Assembly: GCA_044358815.1 (NCBI GenBank)
Contig: JBIKNH010000119.1
Span: 1-13,505, forward strand
Length of the DNA: 13,505 nucleotides
Source of the DNA: JBAXSK01 sp044358815
GTDB lineage: Bacteria > Cyanobacteriota > Cyanobacteriia > Pseudanabaenales > Pseudanabaenaceae
Direction: 5' to 3'
Shown in pieces: positions 6,738 through 13,102 of the stretch. Position 1 is the first letter of the stretch; the number at the start of each line of letters is the position of its first letter. Below the pieces are notes generated by a model. The model ran no database searches and was not told the DNA's origin. It saw only the letters and a list, made by a program, of their open reading frames with translations. Made by a program: the position numbers and the translations under genes.

Positions 6738-7895
6738 CTAACGAGTCATTTGCTTCAAGCATTCAGCAAATAACTCCCTAGTGTGGGCGGCGCTGGGGGG
6801 ACGATCCCCAAAATGCGGTGCACCTAAGGCTTCAATCAGTTTAGCTAAAACCTTGGGCACTTCAGGAATTTGATCGGCATAGAACCGCGGACCATCACCT
6901 CGGTCTTCCTGGAACCGTGCCGGATCACGCCCCGTAATCATAAACAGAAATGTAGGCGCTAGGGCATATAAATCTGACTGAATCACAGGACGACCGCGCC
7001 CTTGTTCCGGAGCACAATAGGTGGGGGCACCAATTAGCGTGCCGTAGGTGGTGCCAATTTCCTTGACTGCACCAAAGTCTAGCAACATCACCCCTTGATC
7101 GCGGTACCGACGAAACAGATTGGCGGGCTTAATGTCGCGGTGAATAATCGGCGGGTCTTGGGTATGAATATATTGCAGAATATGACAAAGTTGGCTCAGA
7201 TATTCCACCGCCTGCACCACGGAAAGCGGTCCATGTTTGTAAACATAACGCTCCATATCTTCGCCGTGGAGCATTTCCATTAATAAATATTTGCGCCCAT
7301 CTTGCCAAAAATATTTATAAAACCGAGGAATACCGCTATGACGCAGCCGCCTTAATGTATAAGCTTCTCTTTCAAATAATTCTTGAGCTTTAGGATTTTG
7401 GGCTAAATCAGCATTCATTTCCTTAAGAACTAATAACTCTCCATCTTTCCAGACTTGATAAGTGGTTCCCATGCCACCCTGACCCAAAATTTTAACCACT
7501 TGGTAATCCTGAATTGTTTTGAGAATCTTCAGGGGCAGACCACAATTTTGGCAAAAGGCAGCATCAACCGGATTATCAATGTGTTCACATTTAGGATGTA
7601 ACTTGATGGTTAATTTCGGACCCTCTACGGCTAATTGAATTTCCGAAACCTCTTCTAAAAACAGAGAATGCACCGGAACTTGGCGCATCAAAGTTTTATT
7701 AATACTTAAATTCATCAGCGTCCAACCCACCGAAGTCAGGCGCAGTTCTAGGTGATAGCGGGAAACACAGGCAAAGGGTAACACAATATCATTGTCTAAG
7801 GCGCGACCAATTTTGATCACTGGCTGGTAGTGAAAAATCCAAGACTGGGCTACTTCATAGCGGTTAGGAGAGCGCCATAGTTCTACCGATATCAT
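6738..7895 (-). CDS. FHA- and zinc-ribbon-containing Ser/Thr protein kinase
   Basis: This is a soluble Hanks-type (eukaryotic-like) protein kinase of 385 residues. Residues about 1-100 form an FHA phosphothreonine-binding domain, with IGR at 29-31 and SRYH at 45-48. A short zinc-ribbon-like knuckle follows (C103, H105, C115, C118 in CQNCG). The kinase domain spans about 131-375, with glycine loop GQGGMG at 138-143, VAIK-type lysine K158, alpha-C glutamate in REAYTLRRL, catalytic loop HRDIKPANL at 252-260, DFG at 273-275, APE at 295-297 and a late conserved Arg365. All catalytic residues are present, so it should be active. There is no transmembrane or PASTA domain. The domain order puts the FHA first, suggesting binding of phosphorylated partners or of itself. 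A PP2C gene lies directly upstream on the same strand, its likely antagonist. The start ATG at 7895 has no clear Shine-Dalgarno. Confidence 0.93.
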   Translation of the reverse strand: MISVELWRSPNRYEVAQSWIFHYQPVIKIGRALDNDIVLPFACVSRYHLELRLTSVGWTLMNLSINKTLMRQVPVHSLFLEEVSEIQLAVEGPKLTIKLHPKCEHIDNPVDAAFCQNCGLPLKILKTIQDYQVVKILGQGGMGTTYQVWKDGELLVLKEMNADLAQNPKAQELFEREAYTLRRLRHSGIPRFYKYFWQDGRKYLLMEMLHGEDMERYVYKHGPLSVVQAVEYLSQLCHILQYIHTQDPPIIHRDIKPANLFRRYRDQGVMLLDFGAVKEIGTTYGTLIGAPTYCAPEQGRGRPVIQSDLYALAPTFLFMITGRDPARFQEDRGDGPRFYADQIPEVPKVLAKLIEALGAPHFGDRPPSAAHTRELFAECLKQMTR

Positions 7896-7929
7896 GAGTT
7901 TTATTTACTAATGTTGACTGTTGGCTTGA

Positions 7930-7955
7930 TAGAGCAGTGAATTAGAGCAGTGAAT
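7930..7955. repeat. exact 13-bp tandem duplication upstream of the kinase gene
   Basis: TAGAGCAGTGAAT occurs twice back to back (7930-7942 and 7943-7955), 35-60 bp upstream of the kinase start codon. A shorter GTTGGCT/TTGGCT motif flanks it on both sides (about 7920 and 7979). It could be a duplicated regulator site or a replication slippage product. Confidence 0.6.
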
Positions 7956-8002
7956 TATGGAAATGAATTATCAAACAGTTGGCTAAATAGTTGAGTCAAT
8001 AG

Positions 8003-8043
8003 TTTAATTGCATAATTTCATCAATCAAAATGATGCAATTAAA
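8003..8043. promoter_or_regulatory. 11-bp perfect inverted repeat upstream of the kinase gene
   Basis: TTTAATTGCAT at 8003-8013 is the exact complement of ATGCAATTAAA at 8033-8043, with a 19-nt spacer. An alternative inner pairing (CATCA at 8019-8023 with TGATG at 8031-8035) overlaps the right arm, so two mutually exclusive folds are possible. It lies about 108-148 bp upstream of the kinase start. It may be a dimer-binding operator or a leader RNA structure. Confidence 0.4.
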
Positions 8044-8286
8044 CCCACTATGTGCCAAGATCTCATCACAAACAATTACCACAGATTTGGGTAGAACATA
8101 CTAACAATTAATGCTGAGAAGTAGTCTAGAAAGTTGCTTACTATTTGTCGTACCAGGCTAGTGACGGGTTAGGACTTAACATTTTGACAGGTAAGTTGCG
8201 CTAATCTACTAAGAATTATGACTGTTGACAATTCATTGAGAAATTACATCAAAATAATTTAGAGATAATAATTAAGTCATAAATAT

Positions 8287-9813
8287 TTACTCATTAAAAT
8301 TAAGAGATTGTTCGGTCAAAGAGCATTTAACCAATAAAGCAGTGATATTGTCATGACCATTCACCCTATCAGCAAAATCAATTAAATTCCTGACTCCTTG
8401 GTTGAGATCGGCTGACCTATGACACAGGGGGAGTAAATATTCTTGCCAATATTGTTCCACCACATCGTTATCACATAAGCCATCAGAACATAACAAAAAC
8501 AACGTATTTTGACTCAGGGTAAAATAACTAATTGTCGGTTCAATTTTGATATTGGGACCCAAAGCCTGAGTTAACTGATGGGCATCGGGACGACCATAGG
8601 CGACGGCGGGATCTAACCCCCTAGCAATTAGTTGGTTGGCTACTTCGTGGTCTTCTGTCAATTGTTCTAGGAGGGCTTGGGGTGCATAATCCGTTGCTTC
8701 TGATAACAAATCCTGATAATCAATAGCCCCATCAGGTGCCGACGACAAATCAGAAAACGCCATTGCGGCCTCCTGCATCGCGAAATCTGCACCCTGCACT
8801 TCTGGAGCAATGGAATCTAGAGTTAGCTCTGGCACAGATGATCCACTTGCTTCAACAACCTCAGCACCCTCTTGGGAATTGGCTTCGGGGATCTCTTCAA
8901 CGGTGTCAGATGCTGGTGGCAGATCAGCCAGGGGATGATCTGGGGCAGTAATCATCTCTGATTCTAGAAAACCCACATCTAAGTTTCCATCGGATGAGTC
9001 CGCATCTGGATTTGTATCTGGATTTGTATCTGGGTTTGCGTTTGAATTTGTGTCTAAGTCCGTAGTGACACAGTAGAGACGACTATCCCCCACATGACCC
9101 ACCGCCACATCCTTACCATCCACCAACAGCATCACTAAGGTTGTGCCCATACGTCCCATGCGATGGCGATTTTGCTGCTGATTTTGCTCCCAAATCACCT
9201 GATTAGCGTGGTGAATATATTCCTGAAAAGTCTCATGATCAGGGAGTCCACTTGCCCAAAAATAAGATAATTGCTGCTTGAGGGTTTTCGTAGCAAGGGC
9301 ACTGGCAATTTCGCCACCATCATGACCACCCATACCGTCACAGAGAATAAACGCCCCACGATAGGTCACAGTTTCTGGATCTTCATAACCACACTGGCGT
9401 AGTTGCTGCAACCCAAACCAGAAATGATCCTCATTGTGTCCTCTAGTGCGCCCTACTGACGAAGCCGCCGCACATTCAAGGTGGCTCAAGAGCAGATGGT
9501 CTAATTCTACAGTTTGAGTGAAATTTGGGGCATTGGATGGTTTGAAGTCTAACACTGTGGATTCTTCTGCATTAGAAGCACCAGGAGAAGCACCGTTAGT
9601 ATTAGGGGCAGTCTGTGGGGCAACCATCACCGCTTGATCTGTTGAATGCTCATCGTCCTGGGGTGTTTCAAGCGCGGGGGGAACTTCAGCAGATGACTCT
9701 GGGGCAACATTTCGGGGCGTAACAGATTCTGCCAAAATACCCCCACAGTTTTCACAGAAACGGTAATCCGCCGGATTAAGAGCATGACAGGCAGGGCAAG
9801 CAATGAGGGTCAT
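8287..9813 (-). CDS. PP2C-type Ser/Thr protein phosphatase with N-terminal zinc ribbon
   Basis: This is a cytosolic metal-dependent (PPM/PP2C) phosphatase of 508 residues. A zinc ribbon opens the protein (C6, C9, C20, C23), followed by a Pro/Ala/Glu-rich linker to about 105. The catalytic domain shows SVGRTRGHNEDHF (119-131), ILCDGMGGHDGGEIAS (156-171), MGTTLVMLLVDG (222-233), GHVGDSRLY (239-247), LTEDHE (385-390), CSDGLCDND (442-450) and the late GHDNITALLV (486-495). The metal-binding Asp residues D129, D159, D444 and D488 are all present. The catalytic domain is interrupted at about 251-382 by an acidic low-complexity insertion containing NPDT repeats, where ordinary PP2Cs have about ten residues. 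The kinase gene lies directly downstream on the same strand, and a zinc ribbon in both proteins supports a functional pair. An AGG lies four bases before the ATG. Confidence 0.93.
   Translation of the reverse strand: MTLIACPACHALNPADYRFCENCGGILAESVTPRNVAPESSAEVPPALETPQDDEHSTDQAVMVAPQTAPNTNGASPGASNAEESTVLDFKPSNAPNFTQTVELDHLLLSHLECAAASSVGRTRGHNEDHFWFGLQQLRQCGYEDPETVTYRGAFILCDGMGGHDGGEIASALATKTLKQQLSYFWASGLPDHETFQEYIHHANQVIWEQNQQQNRHRMGRMGTTLVMLLVDGKDVAVGHVGDSRLYCVTTDLDTNSNANPDTNPDTNPDADSSDGNLDVGFLESEMITAPDHPLADLPPASDTVEEIPEANSQEGAEVVEASGSSVPELTLDSIAPEVQGADFAMQEAAMAFSDLSSAPDGAIDYQDLLSEATDYAPQALLEQLTEDHEVANQLIARGLDPAVAYGRPDAHQLTQALGPNIKIEPTISYFTLSQNTLFLLCSDGLCDNDVVEQYWQEYLLPLCHRSADLNQGVRNLIDFADRVNGHDNITALLVKCSLTEQSLNFNE
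9001..9048 (-). repeat. 12-bp in-frame repeats encoding NPDT units
   Basis: In the PP2C insertion, residues 256-271 read NSNANPDTNPDTNPDA, from tandem imperfect 12-bp units (plus strand TCTGGATTTGTA-like). Like the APKE repeats of the channel gene, the unit is a multiple of three, so copy-number change keeps the frame. Confidence 0.75.
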
Positions 9814-9840
9814 ACGCCTGAACTATTCCAAGATAAGTCG

Positions 9841-9874
9841 TTAAGGTTTCTTTAGTGATATACATTAACCTTAA
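9841..9874. promoter_or_regulatory. 8-bp inverted repeat just upstream of the PP2C gene
   Basis: TTAAGGTT (9841-9848) and AACCTTAA (9867-9874) are perfect complements with an 18-bp spacer. The nearer arm starts 28 bp before the PP2C start codon at 9813. The right arm is itself part of a small palindrome CATTAA-CC-TTAATG (9863-9876). The position fits an operator or a leader hairpin; no regulator is identified. Confidence 0.35.
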
Positions 9875-9978
9875 TGGATGTATTTTGCAGGAATTTTAAG
9901 TAATCTTTCAGAGATTCGTTAACAATAGTTAGTCACTGGTTAATTGGTAGTTTTTATGGTTAATCTCTAGGGGGACTA

Positions 9979-10030
9979 GGAATAGGGCAGAGGCAGCCAG
10001 TACAACGTTTCTACCTCCATACCCTATTCC
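9979..10030. terminator. possible structured 3' end of chlM
   Basis: GGAATAGGG (9979-9987) pairs perfectly with CCCTATTCC (10022-10030), and inside it GAGG (9990-9993) can pair with CCTC (10014-10017). The structure begins about 44 nt past the chlM stop codon. No U-tract follows on the minus strand, so it is not a canonical intrinsic terminator. It may instead protect or process the 3' end, or be a degenerate intergenic repeat. Confidence 0.3.
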
Positions 10031-10073
10031 TCATTCCTCAGCAGATTAACTAGGAATCAAACCTAGGTAAAAA

Positions 10074-10778
10074 CTAGGGACGCACCGCCTCTAACAACCG
10101 TGAAAAATAGAACTGACTAGCGGTAAATTCATGGCGCTTCACCTTAAAACCTAAATCTCGCAAAACTTGACGCACATCTTTTTCACGATGTAAATAAGCG
10201 CGGGTTGCCTTGCTCGGACCAGGGACCAAATCACCCACTTTTTTCATCAACACGTAGTAAGGATTTTTCGGCGCAAAACTAAGGATCAGCCGTGATTGTG
10301 CCAAGGAAGCTAAATGGGCGATCATTGCTGCCGACTCATCATCTGGATAGTGAATCAACACATCGAGACACACCACCGTATGATATTCCCCAGTTAGTGC
10401 CGCCAAGTCACTCACGCCAAAAGTTAGATTGTCAAGATTTTGGGCAGCGGCTTTGGTTTGACCTTCACCCACCATTTTTTCGGAAATATCGGTGGCATAG
10501 ACCGTTGCCCCCAGTTGCGCCAAAGGAATCGCTAAACTGCCGGTGCCACAGCCTGCATCACACACCGTATAGGTGGGAGTTTGGGGATCTTTACGGAACC
10601 AGTCCACTACATAATCAACAGTTTGCTGATGACCTTGGCGAATGTCCCGTTGCACCTTGTTAATTTCGTCAGTGTCGCCGTAAATCCGCCGCCAACGGTC
10701 AAAACCGGTACTATTAAAGTAATCTTTAACGATTTCTTTATCAGAGCGTGATGAAGTTTCCAGAACGTTATTAGCCAT
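10074..10778 (-). CDS. chlM: magnesium protoporphyrin IX methyltransferase ChlM
   Basis: ChlM transfers a methyl group from S-adenosylmethionine to Mg-protoporphyrin IX, giving the monomethyl ester used by the cyclase in chlorophyll synthesis. It works peripherally on the membrane. The 234-residue length is normal. The N-terminal region YFNSTGFDRWRRIYGD (20-35) is characteristic of this enzyme. Class I methyltransferase motif I is DAGCGTGSLAIPLA (74-87) and the acidic end of strand beta2 is in YATDIS (94-99). The post-I segment is CLDVLIHYPDD (137-147), and the C-terminal part SFAPKNPYYVLMKKVGDLVPGP (167-188, given here by its conserved ends SFAPK and PGP) matches ChlM/BchM. It stands alone, 260 bp upstream of the PP2C gene. 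A perfect palindrome lies before its start. No Shine-Dalgarno is evident. Confidence 0.95.
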   Translation of the reverse strand: MANNVLETSSRSDKEIVKDYFNSTGFDRWRRIYGDTDEINKVQRDIRQGHQQTVDYVVDWFRKDPQTPTYTVCDAGCGTGSLAIPLAQLGATVYATDISEKMVGEGQTKAAAQNLDNLTFGVSDLAALTGEYHTVVCLDVLIHYPDDESAAMIAHLASLAQSRLILSFAPKNPYYVLMKKVGDLVPGPSKATRAYLHREKDVRQVLRDLGFKVKRHEFTASQFYFSRLLEAVRP

Positions 10779-10821
10779 GAGTCAGTGATTACTTTAGATA
10801 GGTGTTATTAGGAAAAAGTCT

Positions 10822-10840
10822 GATTAATATGATATTAATC
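10822..10840. promoter_or_regulatory. perfect 19-bp palindrome upstream of chlM
   Basis: GATTAATAT-G-ATATTAATC is a perfect inverted repeat with 9-bp arms and a single central base. It ends 43 bp before the chlM start codon. The AT-rich arms could overlap the -10 region of the chlM promoter. The near-zero loop favours a protein-binding operator over an RNA hairpin. No named cyanobacterial consensus matches it in my reading. Confidence 0.45.
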
Positions 10841-10974
10841 GGGCATGGTAACCCAAATTCTAATAACCCATATTATCGGAAAGGGATTATCCCAGAGCGT
10901 ACTCTCACAGAAACTTGAGGTCGCAAGGGAGGATGGGATTAATGCTCGGCTGAATGATTAAACTGCCCGTGAAA

Positions 10975-11820
10975 TCAGCGGAATAAAGCTAAGGCTTCTT
11001 GGCTACGTTCGCACAGTTGGGCGTGACAATTGCCATTACTGCCCAAGATCGCCCCAAACTGTCGGATCTCTAGATTGTTATAGGTCAAGTCAGAGCCATC
11101 AAACCGCGACAGCCTGCCCCCCGCCTCACTGAGGATAATTTCTGGGGCGCAATAGTCCCAATCCTTAGGGGCAGATTTATTACCGGAAATTGACAAATAA
11201 AAGTCCGCCCGACCCTCGGCAATGGTGGTTAATTTAATCCCCAGACTACCGACTAAAATCTCTGCCCCAATGGGTAACTGACGGATTACCTTGTCCATTA
11301 ACTCGCTGCGATGGCTGCCACTAGCCACTAAAACCATTTGGTCTAATTGATCTTGGGGAGACACATGAATTTGGGTTTGATTGCCATCGCGATCTTCCAT
11401 AAAAGCGCCTAAACCTTGGATGGCTTGGAACAGCACACCCCGCACTGGGCAACCCACCACCCCCAATACCGGACGTTGCTGATAGGTTAAGCCAATATGC
11501 ACCGCAAACTGACCACTGCGATCAATGAAGTTACTAGTGCCGTCCATCGGATCGATGATCCAGACCCATTCCTTACCGAGACGATGGGTGCTATCTTCGA
11601 CTTCTTCGCTCAGGTAGCCAAATTCTGCGGTGGGAAAATGTGCCTGTAATTGTTGCAGAATAAAATCGTTGGCGGCTAGATCTGCTGCGGTAACATTGCC
11701 CTCGTCGCCCTTAGATTGAATGTCTAAACTGTCTGGCGCATTATAGTACTGCATCAGGATATCGCCAGCCCCCCACGCAATCGGGCGTACCACTGCCAAA
11801 ATTTCCTGTAAGTTCATCAT
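10975..11820 (-). CDS. inositol monophosphatase / CysQ-family sugar or nucleotide phosphatase
   Basis: This is a magnesium-dependent, lithium-sensitive-type phosphatase of 281 residues in the IMPase superfamily. Visible motifs are the early TAADLAAN helix (44-51), the metal ligand segment LSEE (70-73), the signature WIIDPMDGTSNF (87-98) with metal-binding D90 and D93, and WDYCAPEIILSEAGG (221-235) with the catalytic-site D222. Cyanobacterial proteins of this shape are often labelled 3'(2'),5'-bisphosphate nucleotidase (CysQ) or inositol monophosphatase. The sequence does not separate these substrates, so no symbol is given. Two adjacent ATGs (11820 and 11817) could start it. It diverges from ldpA across 48 bp. 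Confidence 0.88.
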   Translation of the reverse strand: MMNLQEILAVVRPIAWGAGDILMQYYNAPDSLDIQSKGDEGNVTAADLAANDFILQQLQAHFPTAEFGYLSEEVEDSTHRLGKEWVWIIDPMDGTSNFIDRSGQFAVHIGLTYQQRPVLGVVGCPVRGVLFQAIQGLGAFMEDRDGNQTQIHVSPQDQLDQMVLVASGSHRSELMDKVIRQLPIGAEILVGSLGIKLTTIAEGRADFYLSISGNKSAPKDWDYCAPEIILSEAGGRLSRFDGSDLTYNNLEIRQFGAILGSNGNCHAQLCERSQEALALFR

Positions 11821-11868
11821 TGCAGTCCCAAGATCAAAGAATACTTCCTTACTAGGATAAAAGATTCC
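11821..11868. promoter_or_regulatory. 48-bp divergent intergenic region between the IMPase-family gene and ldpA
   Basis: The two start codons face away from each other across only 48 bp. Two full non-overlapping promoters with leaders do not fit, so the promoters must overlap, lie inside the opposite gene, or give leaderless transcripts. AGGATAAAAG lies just before the ldpA ATG; AGGA is 11 bp from the ATG and could be a distant ribosome binding site. No inverted repeat of note is visible. Confidence 0.4.
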
Positions 11869-13047
11869 ATGAGTAACTTAACACTTACGCCGCTACATTC
11901 CTTAAAAACTGGTACTTGGTTTAAATTAATTTGTGGGGCAAGTTACCAGCATTTGCCGTCAATCCGTAATTTGGCTTTGGTTTATACCTTAGCGGGGGCA
12001 GACTGCATTGATATGGCTCCCGATCCGGCGGTGATTCATGCGGTGCATCAGGGAATTGCGGCGGCTCAGGGTTTGGCTAGTACCAGAGGGGCGCGTCACC
12101 CAGAGCGTAAACCTTGGCTGATGGTGAGTTTCAATGACGGGGAAGATCCCCACTTTCGTAAAGCTGTTTTACGTGATGCAGAGATGTGTCCAACGAACTG
12201 CCATCGTCCCTGTGAGCCAGTGTGTCCCACCGCTGCGATTAGCTCTGTGGTTGCTAACGGTCTGGATCATGACTTGAGACCAGCCGATCAAATAGCTGAG
12301 CAAATATCCCATCAAGTATTTATTACACCAGATCTCTGTTATGGCTGTGGACGCTGTTTAAATGTCTGTCCTAGTAATTTAATCACGGCAAAAGAGCAGG
12401 TCTATCGTCCCGAATTTCTCTGGGAAGATTTAGAGCTTGATTCCCTACCAAAAGATAATGGAAAAGATAACGGAACGGATGCAGCATTGACGGGAGTTAG
12501 TGGTCAGAAGTCGAGCCAAGTGATGATTGATGCCATAGAAATCCACACGCAGCCCCATCGGGTGCAGGAGTTTCACGCTTTTTGGCAACGGATCTCTCCC
12601 ATTGTGCCGACTCTTTCCCTAATGGCGGTAAGTTTTCCGGATTGTGATGATTTAGAAGCTTATCTTCGCGCTCTTCTGGAATGTATGGAACCGCGCCCTC
12701 AGCACTTGATTTGGCAAACCGATGGTCGTCCCATGAGTGGAGATATTGGCGCAGGTACAACCCATGCGGCGCTCCATCTGGCGCGTAAGGTTTTAGATTT
12801 CCAATTACCAATGGGATTTGTACAGTTGGCGGGGGGCACGAATCACACCACTGTTGCGAAAATGCGACAACAGGGCATTAAGGCGGCAGGGATAGCCTAT
12901 GGTAGTTATGGGCGGAAGATTTTGGCAGATTTACTGGATCGGCATCAAGGTAATTTAGAAGACTATCCCGAAATCCTTGATCAAGCGGTCAAAATTGCGA
13001 GGAGTTTAGTTGAGCCTCTCAAAGGTGCTAGCCCTGGTGATTTCTGA
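11869..13047 (+). CDS. ldpA: circadian-clock iron-sulfur protein LdpA
   Basis: LdpA (light-dependent period A) is a cyanobacterial iron-sulfur protein that tunes the period of the Kai clock to light through cellular redox state. The 392-residue protein opens with the family segment LKTGTWFKLICGASYQHLP (12-30) and LAGADCIDMAPDPAVI (41-56). The cysteine region has two clusters: C107, C111, C115, C119 (CPTNCHRPCEPVCP) and a ferredoxin-type CxxCxxCxxxCP at C157, C160, C163, C167. They are consistent with binding two 4Fe-4S clusters. The C-terminal half (about 215-390) is the LdpA-specific domain, with TDGRPMSGDIGAGTTHAALH (284-303) and VQLAGGTNHTTVAKM (318-332). Length and motifs are intact. A short charged, low-complexity stretch at about 190-216 separates the halves. 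It converges with the SUKH gene 55 bp downstream. Confidence 0.93.
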   Translation: MSNLTLTPLHSLKTGTWFKLICGASYQHLPSIRNLALVYTLAGADCIDMAPDPAVIHAVHQGIAAAQGLASTRGARHPERKPWLMVSFNDGEDPHFRKAVLRDAEMCPTNCHRPCEPVCPTAAISSVVANGLDHDLRPADQIAEQISHQVFITPDLCYGCGRCLNVCPSNLITAKEQVYRPEFLWEDLELDSLPKDNGKDNGTDAALTGVSGQKSSQVMIDAIEIHTQPHRVQEFHAFWQRISPIVPTLSLMAVSFPDCDDLEAYLRALLECMEPRPQHLIWQTDGRPMSGDIGAGTTHAALHLARKVLDFQLPMGFVQLAGGTNHTTVAKMRQQGIKAAGIAYGSYGRKILADLLDRHQGNLEDYPEILDQAVKIARSLVEPLKGASPGDF

Positions 13048-13102
13048 TGGAGAATCTGGGAATAGATAGGATAATTCCTAAAAATAATCGAATTTGGAAA
13101 AC

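Larger units (their letters stand above)
7896..8286. other. 391-bp intergenic region upstream of the kinase gene
   Basis: No gene is seen. The region separates the PP2C stop from the kinase start on the minus strand. It contains an exact 13-bp tandem duplication near the kinase start and an 11-bp inverted repeat about 110 bp upstream, listed separately. Otherwise it is AT-rich without a recognisable RNA or strong promoter match. Confidence 0.5.

Noticed and set aside
9979..10030. A tRNA or small structured RNA
   Set aside because: No cloverleaf, T-loop or anticodon arm can be formed; only a 9-bp stem with an interrupted inner helix is present.
10292..10663. A 123-codon plus-strand open frame
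   Set aside because: It is antisense to the methyltransferase core of chlM; composition and lack of motifs mark it as a shadow.
12497..12811. A 104-codon minus-strand open frame
   Set aside because: It lies inside ldpA on the opposite strand and shows no conserved features.
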